DNA from: Allolobophora icterica
Lineage: Eukaryota; Annelida; Clitellata; Crassiclitellata; Lumbricidae
Direction of reading: 5' to 3'
Length of the DNA: 64,000 nucleotides
NCBI GenBank assembly: GCA_963556255.1
Contig: OY744615.1
Coordinates: 14,852,112-14,916,111, forward strand
Every line of letters starts with the position of its first letter. Within the stretch, counting starts at the first letter, position 1. Position numbers and translations under genes: made by a program. Positions 52,286-64,000 of this stretch are shown in pieces. The notes under the pieces were generated by a model. It worked only from the letters and a program-made list of their open reading frames with translations. It made no database searches and had not been told where the DNA came from.

Positions 52286-53035
52286 CAGGTTAATCTGCAG
52301 TGGTTCTAACACAGACTACACGTCTTCTGAACCACTTTAAACCCTTGTTATGTTATGTTATGAGTACTAGCCTACATGGAGCGATGCGAGAAATTACGAA
52401 TACGATACACAAAATACGCTGTACACAAGAGCTCCCGAGGTCGACCGCATATCGCTCGCCTACTCGATACAGCGCGATCGATTTTCAACCCGCCTACTAT
52501 TTTCAAATCAGACGCACTGTATGCATTGCAATATAAGAAACAGCAAACTGTTGATAGGTTAGCATCACTATTACAGTTGCTTGTATTACAAAGTGTCCGG
52601 CTAACATTTGGAAATACATCACAAAAGTGATTGACTGTTTGCTTCTTCAACAACACGTCAAGGCATTGGCAGTTAAAAAGATATGCCTGATGTTTTGGAC
52701 AAGGTTTTAATTGATAACACAGATAGCAATGACAGTGAAATGCTTCCTACTCACTTCTCAAGCCATAGCAATATTTCTCTTGTCTACTGTATAACAAAAT
52801 CATCTCACTGATAAGTTTTTGTACTTCAAAAAGAAAAATTGCCATCATGATCAAAGAAATACACAGCAATTCAGCTTAATCAACAGCCTTCTATGATTAC
52901 AAGAGTAGACATAGGCACGCACGCATGCGGGCACGCACACACACATCAACACACTGTTATTAGGTACAATTCACAAAATGTCTATTAAAAATTGCTTAGA
53001 TTGATAGTTTGTGCAAATACATAATTACATATTTC
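52286..53035. other. Spacer downstream of SIRT7
   Basis: No gene is recognised. This is the 3' side of SIRT7 and would hold its 3' UTR. No clear AATAAA on the minus strand near the stop was pinned down. Confidence 0.35.
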
Positions 53036-54893
53036 TCATTTTACAATTTTCCGCTTTCGTTTTCTTAAGCTTATACCTTTGCCAAACCAACCAGGTGTGG
53101 AAATAATGTCATGTTTTCTTTTCTTCTCCTTCACATGGGAGTTAGTAGCATCTACACTTCTGGAAGACGTGTCACAACAGTTTTCTGGTGATTGTGTCAA
53201 ACACGATGACCTGCCAACAACATCTTGACATGATTCACGACTAACAACTGTAGAAAGATCATCACAATTTCCATCACGTTTGCTTGCAAAATTGAAAGAA
53301 GCACAGTACTGTTCCCGCTGAGAAACGCAGCCATGCAAACGTTGTAAAGTATCGGAGCATACGTCTTCTAAATGAAATGATCTAACACCTGTCACTGTTT
53401 CTGAACTTCCATTCACCTGATTTGTCCTTATCTGCCCAGTTCCAAGATCTACCCTAATCTGTTCAGCATCTTTTTTTGAGCGTATGATCTCTTGAATGAA
53501 ATCGACAAAGGACACTGGAACCCTGGAACCCGATGGAGATCTGCTAAGCAATGGCGTGTCTGTAGGCTTACGAGAGCTACGCGGTTCTCGCTTGGCACCC
53601 ATTTCTTGTTGACAGTAGCTGTGCATAAACCTTACCAGGTCTGCATTAGCCATCAGACTCCTGGTATTTGCATTAACATCTGTCACACTTGACTCCAGAG
53701 TGGCATCGTTAAGTGATTTGCTTTCTGCTGGCAGCATAGCAGTTGCAGCCAAGCAACCGGGTTCCTTACAAACATTCCTAGTAGCTGAGTTGCTGCTCTG
53801 GCTCTTTGAATCAAACAGAACGTTGTGCATCACTTTTAAATCAGAAAGTGTACACAATCTCATTGCTTGTTCATCGTCACCAGTTCCTTTGCAAAGCTTT
53901 CTTTCACATGTGTCACTTCCGCTACTGGGATTCTTTAAACGTGTGCCAGAAAGACATTCATCTGAGCATTTCATAGGTAATTCTAGCTTTGATGTTTCTC
54001 GGACTGATTCTTTTGAATCTGTTAACAGTTTCTCTGGACTATCACATTCACAATTTTGCTCCGACGGTCTCTTCTGCACCTCATCAGAATCCACTTGCCT
54101 CTGCAGGTCAGCTGAAACTGGCACACAGGAGACATCAACAGAAGATGGTTCTTTTGAAGTTTCTGTGAACAATTCCCCAGTGTTTCGGCCAGACATACTG
54201 CAACCAACCACATCGTGTTCCGGAAGACAGAAGCCAGTACTAGACGCAGGGGCTCCTGTCAAACTGCTAGCTGTGAAACGACATTCAGAAGCAGTAGAGG
54301 CACAACTATTTCCTTCAGTCACATTCATCCTTCCACTGCTTAGATGTAACAGGTACGCCTGCAATGCCTCCAACCAGGTTCTCGAGTCAATTTTGTCCCA
54401 CCAAAACGTCCCATTTCCATTCGCTCTGCCAAGATCAGAATTCCTGCCAATTTCATTAAGTAGCTGACCACATTCAAAGCCTCTCCATGACATCCCTTGA
54501 AAGCCGGTTAACATATCCCATGAAGCCACCACTGCACTGCTTTCTTGTAACGGTCGGTCCATTACACTTTGCAGTTTGAATTCTTGACCTGAGCAATTAT
54601 AGGCATTTTCAATACCTTTAGGTATAGGTCCAAAACTAGTCAGCGGCTGCTTTGAAATTCTGACAGTTCTCTGAGCAGAAGACTTAACTCGTCTTGCAGG
54701 CATGACACGAGTGGGTAGACTTAGTGAATGTTGCTTTTTGATCCGCCTGTCTTTTCCCCATTTCCTTTCTGAATGCGGTTGACTGCAGTGAACAGCAGAA
54801 CATAATCCCAGCTGAGTGAGCATCTTCTTTGTCGTACTTTTGTGTTCATTTGCTCTTAGCTGAGAAGCTAAGGCAAATATTGGATCAACATTT
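53036..54893 (-). CDS. SIRT7: SIRT7 exon 10 (last, 1858 nt)
   Basis: The acceptor TTTCAG precedes AAATGTTGATCC; it completes an Arg codon and begins [18 protein letters not shown] single open run of 618 codons leads to TGA at 53036-53038. Only the first about 20 and last about 20 residues match SIRT7 elsewhere. The middle is Ser/Thr/Cys/Glu-rich and probably disordered. Confidence 0.9.
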
Positions 54894-57800
54894 CTGAAAA
54901 TAATAACATGTTCATAGACAAAACAACATACATTGACTAATATGAGCCCGATGACCAAATTTATACCACGTACAAACGGTGAAGAAACTATTTACATCAG
55001 ATAAAAGATCTAGTAGTTTTCAACAAACTTCCAACAGGATCCAGCAAACCCAGCTAACACAGGTCTTTGAGAACTACCACTGCACCAATGACCATTTCTT
55101 AACTATGACATGTCCCTAAAGAAGTTCTCAAATTAGATTCTTAGCTTTCTTACGTATTGCAGTAAACAAGATTTTGGCTAGCAAGGAGTCCATCAGATAA
55201 TAGATTCTTAAGAAGATTTCTCAGACAAGTTAGTAGTTACTAATCAAGTCTACAAAGTCCCTTCTATGTGCTGCCACAAAAATCTGAAGTCATTCCACCA
55301 AATGATCAGACACTTCAGAAAATCTGATTTTGAAACTACAGTTTTTTATTTTCATCATTTATTTAACACCTAGAAGTTTCTTAATATTTGATTTGTGATT
55401 CCAAGGTTACGTTATAAGTCAAATAATTTACAGTTACATGCTTCCACAGAGAAGCATAAACAGTTTATAGATAACCAGTGTAGATAAATCCATGGAGTCT
55501 ATAGCTTAAACACAGATTAATGTTTCACCTGAAATACTGAGGAATATCAATTTCCAAATGCTTCATCACCATGTGCATAACTTGGTCACATCTGCCTGTA
55601 AATTTGACAGAAATACCATTGTATACCTCTGCTTCACTAAAGAATCTAAACAGTAGGCTGACTGCAAATCAAAACTGCGTAAATGGTAAGGCACATCTCG
55701 AAAGGCCATCCTGTTCGCTAAAGAACCAGTCATTTTGACTGAGTTTGCCTAACAAATTTGCAATTTATGGATAACATATTGAGACTACAAACTTTCTTTT
55801 TGCTCCAACCGGGGAGTTCTAAAGCATTGTAAGTTTCAGAAACTGGTTACTGTGCTACCAGTGACTTAGATTCTGATGAAAATCACATCATTGACATTGT
55901 GGCTCATATTATTAGACATTTACATAATTCTTGTTCAACTCATTACCTATGAGTTTATTTTTCAATCAGTGACAGCTAATGTGCCAAGTTTGATCAACCA
56001 ATCAACAGTGGCCTGAAACCAGCACCCAATGTCATCAATTTCTTCACCAGGCGCCAACATCAGATGGTACAATTAGAACAGTCCCACATGCTCCCTCCCT
56101 CCATCTCTCCTTCCTCCCTCTGTCTATATGTCTCGAAGTCTCTCTGATGCACACTCATATTAACACAAACGTGGGCAAACTTTTTGCACATTGGGCCACA
56201 TTAAACGCCACAAAAATTCAGAGGCCCGGGTAACAAATTTTAAAAGTTCTTTTAATAATGACTAACAAGAAAAATGTCTACTTATTTAAAATTAAATATA
56301 CTTTGGCAGGGTTAATATGTAGAGTTATTATAGAAGACGAGGCCAGAGTAGTAAGTACGAAAGCAGCGCCACATGAATAAAACAAGGAATACTTGTCATG
56401 GTCTGAATTTTGTAATTTTTTTGAATTTCCTGAAGAATTGTGTGAGCCGGATAAAAGCATTGGTGGGCCGGATCTGGCCCGGAGGCCGTAGTTTGCCCAC
56501 CCCTAGATTAACACATAACATCATCAGTAATTATGACTGACCATATTAATTATAATGATCTTAGTAGCTGAGCTTTTGCCACATACCATTTATTTTCAGT
56601 GCAGCCCCAGGGTCTTTTGGTGTCCACTGAAGGTTAACGATGAACAGGCGAGGTCGCTTGGTAACCGGTTTGTGCATACCCCACAGACAGGCATATTTCT
56701 TCAGCACCTAATAACAACATACGCAACTTTATAAGAATTTCCATCATCTAAATCTGGCTCATCACTATAACTGCATTGATAAATTGTATATGCATTGGGT
56801 TAATCTTTGAATACACGGTTGGGTTGCCAAATCTCCCACTTTCTCCAGGAATCTGCAAGAATCGGCTTTTGCCTGCTGTCTCCTACTTAACCCTATTAAG
56901 CACAGAGAGATGAAGTCGCCAGATTCCTATGGTTTCCCATGTCTTAATTCTAGAAGTAATTCAATCAAATAATTAGGTCATAGTAATTTCTTTTGTTCGC
57001 ACAATGGGTTTGACTCCGAAGAGTGGCTCACTCATACCCTGGCAAAGTATGAACTTTTACCACTTAAGTAATCTGCAGGAGGCTCAAAAACCCATGTAAC
57101 GCCACTAGGCAAGATTGATGTCATGTGGAGAGTCAGAATGGATGCCCATTTGGTATACTGTCAAAATGAAATCATGACTAGGAGGTGTCTGCAGAGCACT
57201 GCACTCTCTGATAATGTAACTTGGTTTCAAGAGTTGGCTAGCCTAGGACAGAGCAGTTTCTCCTGGAATTGGATTCTTGAGAGTTGGCAACCCTACTGAC
57301 ACCACTTACATCTACCTAATGAGATTCACACAGTTCAAACTCAACAATATTATGCAACCTTTTAATCCAATGTAAATGCTATTAATGTGTAGTCATTGGG
57401 GACCACATTGCAGCAGACTTTGATCAACATGTGATGCAGTGGTATATATGCAGAACAGTGTGGTATGTAGGAAATGCATACAGGTACACATCTTGCAGTA
57501 CATCACTAGGGAAATAGAAATAAGTAAAATCTACTCATAATTTAAGGCATAATCTTCTATACAAGCATAGGTATATGCATGCATGCCATGCACATACACA
57601 CCTATACAGTTGCTATTATAACTGTAATTGTAAATACACATTTATATAGCAAGTCTCTCTTGAAAAGGTGGTATATAAATCTGTTATTAGAATCATAATA
57701 ACAGTTCTGAATCATCCTAGCTGGTTTTTTACACCAACGAATGTCAAACAATTTAGCTATCTGCCAGGAATTGGCTCATGTCTTCTAAACCCCATCCGGT

Positions 57801-60800
57801 CATTCTCAATCCATAGACTTATAAGTGATCAAGCAAGGCAAGATTGGCCACAGAGAAATGAAGTCGATTGCCTAGCACTAGCACTCCGGGACCAACTTAC
57901 TTGATTGACTATTTAACAACGAGCGTGTACTAACATGCATGGAAAGCTAATCCCTATTGTCGTTAAAGAATTAAATCCCCAACCAGTCTTAAGAATCTGT
58001 AAGAAAATTTTCTGCTGAATGAAGTAGTGTTTTTATGTGAGATTGTGAGTGACAAAAGGGGATTTGTTTACTCCCTGATCCATTTTATGCAAGGATATTA
58101 ACCACTGGGTCCTGAGACTCAAATGCCATAAAACGTTAAGTTGTACCTTCAGGCTGGAACCAAGACAGAGGATAACATCTGCAGAGTCAGCAGCTTCTAC
58201 TGCTTGGTGCCAGTTGTATGGAGCTTCCATTGCACCTTTCTCTCCAAAGTGCACTATTGTGTCAAAGACGGCAGAGCTGCACCTGAGACAACGTCGCCCT
58301 GTCTTGTGTCGCCTCATGGCTGTTCGTTCTGTCACATCAAAAAGCCGCACATACTCAACTGGCGGCTGGCACTCACGACAAACCTGATCAAAATTACAAA
58401 CACATATGAGTAACAGTCCTCTCTGAATCTGTTCATACTGCTCAGTCACTTGTTGCATTCTCATTAAATAATCTACTCATTCAAATATCTTATCCACCAT
58501 AGGCTGTCTCTCCCTTGCAAGACTGATCTTCTGGATTTTGACCTCATTATGGCTTGGTTTTGGTGTGCCATTGTTTGATGCCTTGTGCCTTAGACATTGG
58601 CACTATTGAAGCTGTTAATTAATAAAAGTAATAACATTTATTAGTACACTTAAACATTGGTCGCAGTGTCAAAGCATTGAAAAGCGATCATGTGCCTTTG
58701 CAGAGACAGCGTATTAGAATCACGACGTTTACTCAACAGTCTTTGTTGGTAGGGTATTATATTCAGGTGTTAGTTATGCTTCCTGAAACCAAGACATACA
58801 CACCGACACATTAACTCATGTATACAAGTATGCAACCACACACAAGCACACAAACAAATTTGCGGCTCAACATTCCATTACTAATGTTGTTGGTTGCCAA
58901 CTTGAATCATGGGTCTCACTGATTCATCTCAGCCCATGTATTCTACACGTGTTGCCTGTGACCTCATCCTGTTGCTGAAAAACTTGCTATCTGTATTGAT
59001 GATACATCACCTTTCCCAAGAACAGCGGCTTGAGCTCCTCAGTTTGTCCCTTCCACAGTTTCGCATGCGCCTGAAGTCTGTATTATTTGAACGTAATTTC
59101 ACTGGTTCATGAGTGCCAATGCTGAGTTTTCTCTTGAAGTGGCACTTTATAAATGTCAGATTACAATTACAATTATGATGACTTATCAGCTGTCATTATT
59201 ACAGACTAGTTCTCATCAGTCAAGATCAAGATCAAGTCAAGATCAATTGGCCAGTGCTACCTACAAATGGCCCTCACAGCACAGACCAAGGTGCACTGTG
59301 CTCAAACATCGATCTCAAAACAAAGGTACAGAGACACACACACAGGTTTTTAAAACTGGGCAAAAACTTGCAATAACTGCTGTAAAAAGTGAACATCAAT
59401 TGTTGTTTTTGATATATCTTGTAATGTAAACTTTCTGGCTTTTCCAGAAGAAACAAAACAACTTTGAAAGTCTACCTCGATGTACATGTTCCCATGAAGT
59501 TCGGACAAAGCTGAACGTGGCAAGCCACTTCTCAAGTGCAGACCATCGCAGTTTTGCGAAACAACATGCTTAACCTAGGATTAGGACAGAACAAAGACAA
59601 TTCATGTAGCAAAAAGACTGATGTCATTACTATTTTACACTTAAAGCAACACATCCAAATGCTGCTTGGCCGACTGAACATCAGATGGTCTTAAAAGAAA
59701 TCTGCATGTAACTATAATGACTACCTAGGACCATAAAAGCAAACATAGTCAACACAATCATTACAAAAAGACTCAAAGAAGTCACACTAATTTTTAGTAT
59801 CATTCATAAACATTTATTATCTATTTTCAAACTTGAACCTTAATGCCATAACTACTTAACTTCAACTCACATGCTGCTTAACCCCCAGAGCCACTTACAT
59901 TTTAACTTCAGAGTTTTTTGTTTTATAACCTTAAAGCCATGTATCATGTAACTTTAAAGCCATTAATTACATATATTTATAACCATGTATCAACTTGCAA
60001 TAACTTTAATAAAATATTAGTAGCAACTGCTGTTGCACTATTTGTGCATGAATAAATGACAATTTAGAAGTTCTGCATATAAAAAAACTCGCAGAGAATT
60101 TTTGTTTCACAACTTAATTGTTTCAAGTACTGGATACTCATTGTGATTTACCAGATTCCTGCCATGAACATTAATTACTAGATATCAGCATATAGTTATA
60201 GCCTTTGCCAGGAATCTCTTGATGGCCTAATAACACTAGAAATTTTGTGTTTAGATACATTTTGAAGCCTGTAACAGAAATTTAACTCCTAATCTCAAAC
60301 CATCAACCCAAGCCACACTGCAATACTTACATATCCTCTTTTGTAGAGTTCGACGATTGCCATGTGAGTCAGGGTCGGCTCAGCATCACAAAGGTCCACA
60401 GACCTAAAACAATGTAAGAATCACTACCTGCCTATTATTTTTAAAGCTATTTAGTGACCTATTATTCATTCATAGTTTTGCGTTGTCATGTCAGAAGCAC
60501 CTTTGAAGAGTTTCTCTTGAAATGGAGCCATGTAATAATTACAAATTACAATTTACAATTACTATCACCAGCCAAAAATGATTAACAGGTAAGCCTTTTA
60601 CAAGTCTACCTAAGCACATGAATGACACTACTACGATACAAGTAGGTAAAGGATGAATTGTGTAAGGTATTTATTTGTAAAATTGTGTACTTGGACACCT
60701 ATGCTGCTTTTATCAGAATCCCTTACTGATGCTTCTGTATATATCACACACCTATGCAAGCCAGGTGTCTTATGATTGACAAAAGTCTTGTCTGCTAATG

Positions 60801-63800
60801 ATGATTGCGCTTTACAAAATGTAAGATTACATACAGCAAAACTGAAGTCCAGACAACCAACACTTAACAATTTTTCCAATAACTTAACTGTGAAATAAGG
60901 TTACAAAGTTTAGTTATGGGAATACAGATGTTCTTTCGACAAACTAGACATTATAGTTGACATTTCTTTCTATTACTTACAGTAATAGAAGACCGTTAGG
61001 ATTTAAATGGGCTGATTACTACTCGTCAGGCCAATGCACATGCTTGTGTTATGGCGCTTGAAGTGCCTTGCATTTAAATGACCTACTAACCTCAGCTGTT
61101 TGCCTTGTTTCAGCAGTGTCCAAACTCCATTCGGTCCTCGATAATCTGGGATTGAAGCAGCCTGAAAACATTTACCAGGAAATTAAACTCTGATTCACAT
61201 CGTGATTTTACGTACCAGATTTACAATTAAGTTTACATACATGTGACATCGTAAATCATAAAAGAAGTTTGCCCAACAGCTTTGGACAAGCAATGTACGT
61301 ACGCATGTACCAGCTATGTATTTTAGCATGTCTATAACACCCATAAATACATCTCAAAACTGCTTCATAGGCATGTGCTTGCTGGCTTTGGCCATTTGCA
61401 TTGTTCTGGAAAATCGTGGATAAGATGGAACCCATCCCAAGAATGGTAGGATGAGCGATTCTAGACCAGTTTTAATGCACACATCTCCCAATCTGGTGAG
61501 AAGTATGCGAAAATTTATTGTTTAGTGAGAAAAGTGCACGTTAACTTACTGTGCTGATGCCTGCACCAGTGTACACAGTAAGTGACTTTGCACTCCGTAT
61601 TACAGATGCCAACTTCTCACATTTGTCCTGCAGCAAATCTGGACTGTCTTCGATCTAAAACGTAATGCAAAACAAGACCTGAGAATTTTAGGATTTTTAT
61701 TTGTCATTTAAAACCTACCATACATTTAGATCCACCACAAACTAAACCAAAGAAATCACTACATACAATAATGCTGCTCTAATTGTATTGCACTAGTGTT
61801 ATATCCAATGACATTGGTCTTAGACAATTGATGTTCCAACACACTGAACAATGTCCAAAGCCAGCAAGCACATGCTTACAAGGCCAACTCAGCAACAATG
61901 AGTACGCTGACCATACACTGTCAGTGGAAAAATGAGACGGCGAGGGAGATGGAACAGAGATAAAGTAACCAGATCATGTCAAAGGCTGCAAGGCAGTCTA
62001 TTCCCAGTCATGCCTCTCGTTCCTCGTCCTCAGTGCAACGTGACCCGGGAACTCTGAACACATTAACTATCAACTTCGAACAGCAGTCTGTTGCATGGGC
62101 CCCACATGCAATCAAAAGCCCACCACTTACGACTTTCCTATACTGAGCATTGCTTGCTAAGTGGTTGGTTTCTCTTAAACTGGTGCTATATAAATCTATA
62201 ATTATATTTACAGTTGTAAAACAGTTCCTAAGAATTGCCTTATTTAATTACATGCTGTCAGTTACACAAGAAACAACCCCAGACACAGAATGGAAAGCCA
62301 ACAGTGTTGCAGAGCTCAACCATCATGCCACTCTTTTCATTCAACAAGTAAAGTAAAGAATAACCTCTAAATGACGCTGTCTCGTCTGCTCTTTGACCTG
62401 AGTGCGCTTTAAAACCATTTCCACCACATCATCTGACTGTTGAAGGAGTCGCCACTCCTCCTCTGTCCGGCTTGCTTCAGCCTTCTTCAGAATGGCAGAC
62501 ACCTTGTCACAAAATGTTAATAGACACATTTAAACAAACAACTTAAATGCTTACATTTAAACGCACAACTATAACCAGTCAACTACTGCACGTTTCAAAG
62601 TCTGCAAATGAGTTCTGCACAGCAGTTCTGGGTTGGTTAACCGATACAAACCGATATGATGATAATCAGAAAACTTAAACCAATACTGACACAACGCAAA
62701 AAGTCAGTATACGCAGAATTTAAAAATATCCAAATATTAATTTTGGTAAACGTACGTTTTAGCATAATTAATTATTGGACGAAATGTCCACGTTCGCTTT
62801 AGCGTAATTAATTATTGGAAGCTGTATTAGCGATGAAAATACAAATCTAACTGGAAGCTGGATTAGCGATGAAAATATAAGTCAAACTGGAAGCTGGATT
62901 AGCGATGAAAATGGAGATCAAACGAGAAGCTGGATGTGCAAAGAAGGTAATCCTCCACGTTACGTGTGTTCATTATATGTACACTCTTATAGTGGATAGT
63001 TGCCAGCAATTGTGATGACTGATGAAAATATAACTTAAAATAGAAGTTGGATGATTGATGAAAATAGTATTGAAACTAGAAGCTGGATAAATGATGAAAA
63101 TATTACATAATAAACGGAAACTAGGAGTTGGAATTGCGATGAAACTGTATCGTTTAACGCCGATAATTATCATTGCCGTGGATGAGCGATGAAAACATTT
63201 CATAGTAAAACTTGAAATAGAAGCTGGATTTGCGATGAAAATGAGCTAAAAGTGGAAGCTGGATGGATGAACGATTAAAATGTGTAATATTAAACTGAAC
63301 TAGAAGCTGGAACGTGGATTAAATAATTATTTACGCTATTCATTTTTCCGAAATCCTGCCAATAATTAATTACGCTAAAGCGTACGTTTACCTTAATTTT
63401 TCCCACATATATTGCCTTATATTCACCGACATTACTACTGGATTTCGCAGGGACCCGTTACTAAAGACATGCAATAGTAACGTCTAGTCTCTACCCAGAC
63501 TACATGATGCACATCTAATTAACAGAAGTTGTGCTTCGTGCACTTGGAACATAAGACATCAATGTATTCCAGTGTTGTGCCACCAACCAATTAAAATTTA
63601 TAATTATGGTCTAAGTCGCTACGCGGTTTGAAAAAATTATTACAGCGCCTCGTCAATGTGGGTTTGACTAATAACACTAAACAACATGGAGGACCTGTCG
63701 GTTTAAATAACTGCATTCATTTGTAAAAAGCTAATAAGAATTAAACCTTTTGTAACTTGCCTTTTTAACGTGAGCTTTTGTCTCTTCTTTAATGAATATT

Positions 63801-63859
63801 CGATCGATGTGTGCATTTTTCTTCACAATTCGAGATGACTTCCAGTTTGTGCTCGCCAT
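53036..63859 (-). CDS. SIRT7: Sirtuin 7, ten coding exons
   Basis: A spliced model of 2862 coding nt (953 residues), with all phases agreeing. SIRT7 is a nuclear and nucleolar NAD-dependent protein deacylase acting on chromatin and rDNA. Visible core: YTGAGIST and the NAD loop with [17 protein letters not shown], the catalytic His in SELHGNMY, zinc CxxC pairs VCREC and [28 protein letters not shown]. The C-terminal tail ends GWFGKG and a Lys/Arg-rich run, matching the vertebrate SIRT7 tail, which serves in nucleolar targeting. The last exon adds about 560 residues of low-complexity, Ser/Cys-rich sequence not present in vertebrate SIRT7 (about 400 residues). Introns hold several mobile elements. 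Exons are listed separately. Confidence 0.93.
55529..55595 (-). CDS. SIRT7: SIRT7 exon 9
   Basis: 67 nt between acceptor TTTACAG and donor GTGAAA. It encodes [20 protein letters not shown], the helix after the Rossmann fold that corresponds to the GKCDDVM segment of other SIRT7 proteins. Confidence 0.9.
56167..56506. mobile_element. hAT-type MITE in SIRT7 intron 8
   Basis: The right end on the minus strand reads CTAGGGGTGGGCAAAC, the left end AAACGTGGGCAAAC. A perfect 8-bp duplication ATTAACAC flanks it (56159-56166, 56507-56514). GGCCCGG-rich subtermini are typical of this widespread hAT MITE class. It is non-coding. Confidence 0.8.
56587..56707 (-). CDS. SIRT7: SIRT7 exon 8
   Basis: 121 nt between TTATTAG and donor GTATGT. 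It encodes [14 protein letters not shown] and [12 protein letters not shown], the NAD-binding segment. Confidence 0.92.
57652..57700 (+). repeat. Retroelement 3'-tail module, copy 1
   Basis: TCTCTTGAAAAGGTGG then TATATAAATC. It shares this module with 59118, 60506 and 62161, all on the plus strand (antisense to SIRT7). Confidence 0.6.
58147..58383 (-). CDS. SIRT7: SIRT7 exon 7
   Basis: 237 nt between GATCAG and donor GTACAA. It encodes the zinc module (VCRECQ, RCLRC), [18 protein letters not shown] and ILCLGSSLK. Confidence 0.95.
59118..59175 (+). repeat. Retroelement 3'-tail module, copy 2
   Basis: TTTCTCTTGAAGTGGCAC, TTTATAAATG and an ATTACA tail. The preceding frame 58909-59112 contains [15 protein letters not shown], reminiscent of a LINE C-terminus. 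Confidence 0.6.
59476..59568 (-). CDS. SIRT7: SIRT7 exon 6
   Basis: 93 nt between GTTAAG and donor GTAGAC. It encodes [18 protein letters not shown] and [10 protein letters not shown] with the catalytic His. Confidence 0.95.
60331..60403 (-). CDS. SIRT7: SIRT7 exon 5
   Basis: 73 nt between TTTTAG and donor GTAAGT. It encodes [20 protein letters not shown]. Confidence 0.93.
60506..60563 (+). repeat. Retroelement 3'-tail module, copy 3
   Basis: GTTTCTCTTGAAATGGAGCC followed by an AATTACA tail. Confidence 0.55.
61091..61161 (-). CDS. SIRT7: SIRT7 exon 4
   Basis: 71 nt between TTTCAG and donor GTTAGT. It encodes [19 protein letters not shown], the NAD cofactor loop. Confidence 0.95.
61550..61654 (-). 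CDS. SIRT7: SIRT7 exon 3
   Basis: 105 nt between TTTTAG and donor GTAAGT. It encodes [20 protein letters not shown], the start of the Rossmann fold. Confidence 0.95.
62161..62215 (+). repeat. Retroelement 3'-tail module, copy 4
   Basis: TTTCTCTTAAACTGGTGC, TATATAAATC and an ATTATATTTACA tail. Confidence 0.55.
62365..62502 (-). CDS. SIRT7: SIRT7 exon 2
   Basis: 138 nt between GACAAG and donor GTTATT. It encodes [20 protein letters not shown], matching the N-terminal helical domain of SIRT7. Confidence 0.88.
62745..63392. mobile_element. TIR element with minisatellite core in SIRT7 intron 1
   Basis: Inverted ends of 33-34 bp begin GGTAAACGTACG and contain AATTAATTATTGG. A perfect 8-bp duplication TTAATTTT flanks the 648-bp element (62737-62744, 63393-63400). 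The core has about ten degenerate units of GAAGCTGGATTAGCGATGAA type. It is non-coding. The superfamily is not identified; an 8-bp duplication would fit hAT or P. Confidence 0.85.
63761..63859 (-). CDS. SIRT7: SIRT7 exon 1 (GC donor)
   Basis: 33 codons from ATG 63859 ([20 protein letters not shown] and on to HVKK). The donor is AAG|GCAAGT, a strong GC-AG class site; no GT donor nearby keeps the phase as well. Basic content fits the SIRT7 N-terminus. Confidence 0.8.
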
Positions 63860-64000
63860 TTCTGTTGTCGTTTCCGGCTTGGCAAAACATGGACCAATAT
63901 CTCGCCTCCATTATGATGATGATGACGACGACGACGTCAATGATCTTCTAGAGCGCCCCCGTTTTTCCGTGAAAATGCTCAAGGCGTCAGTCGGTGCATG
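63860..64000 (-). promoter_or_regulatory. SIRT7 5' flank
   Basis: Sequence upstream of the SIRT7 start codon. No TATA box is evident. A short GAT/GAC repeat lies at 63913-63938. The transcription start cannot be placed from sequence alone. Confidence 0.4.

Noticed and set aside
53700..54467. 255-codon plus-strand frame
   Set aside because: It lies opposite SIRT7 exon 10, which has the conserved C-terminal tail and correct splice phase.

Overview
This is a window of animal nuclear DNA, very probably from a marine invertebrate. It holds one recognisable host gene, the ten-exon sirtuin gene SIRT7 on the minus strand at 53036-63859. Almost everything else that can be explained is transposable elements, simple repeats and their debris. 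Spliced introns with GT-AG (and one GC-AG) borders, tRNA-type SINEs, LINE 3' ends, Helitrons and many hAT-type elements with 8-bp target duplications rule out a prokaryote or a free virus. The host cannot be named from the sequence. A Gmr1-type retrotransposon and the many AGGCCTA-containing words would suit a deuterostome such as an echinoderm or hemichordate, but this is weak evidence.

The centre of interest is a three-level nest at 19978-42890. A short hAT-derived element (8-bp duplication GTAATTAT) was hit by a Polinton/Maverick (20069-42096, flanked by AAAGT). The Polinton's DNA polymerase gene was then split by a Ty3/gypsy-class retrotransposon (22905-29855, 5-bp duplication GAAGC). Without the retrotransposon the Polinton is about 15 kb. 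It carries a protein-primed polymerase B (in two pieces), a retrovirus-type integrase, a phospholipase A2/zinc-ribbon protein, an FtsK/A32-type packaging ATPase, penton and hexon-type capsid proteins, a pVI-like basic protein and an adenovirus-type protease. It also has a fibre-like protein with repeated shaft motifs and a lectin-like tip, and several orphan proteins. This is a virus-like gene set: replication and integration genes on the left, and a capsid and maturation cluster, all on the plus strand, on the right. The protease frame has no suitable ATG. It is preceded by a textbook -1 frameshift signal (A AAA AAC, 8-nt spacer, stem-loop) placed exactly at the stop codon of the upstream gene. 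The polymerase split and two in-frame stops in the fibre make this copy defective.

The retrotransposon is unusual: integrase lies before reverse transcriptase, the Gmr1-like order, and its gag resembles the SCAN domain. Its two LTRs differ by a single base, so the insertion is young, yet its RT carries a frameshift.

Layout: 1-20 kb is repeat-rich non-coding DNA (hAT MITEs, an internally repeated TIR transposon, Helitrons, long GAT, CCA and CTT arrays, a pogo pseudogene). 20-42.1 kb is the Polinton nest. 42.9-52.3 kb holds a pogo-type element between inverted repeats, LINE and SINE fragments, and MITEs. 53-64 kb is SIRT7, whose introns contain further elements. The predicted SIRT7 protein has a normal deacylase core and the conserved basic C-terminal tail, but a C-terminal exon of about 618 codons, making it far longer than vertebrate SIRT7.
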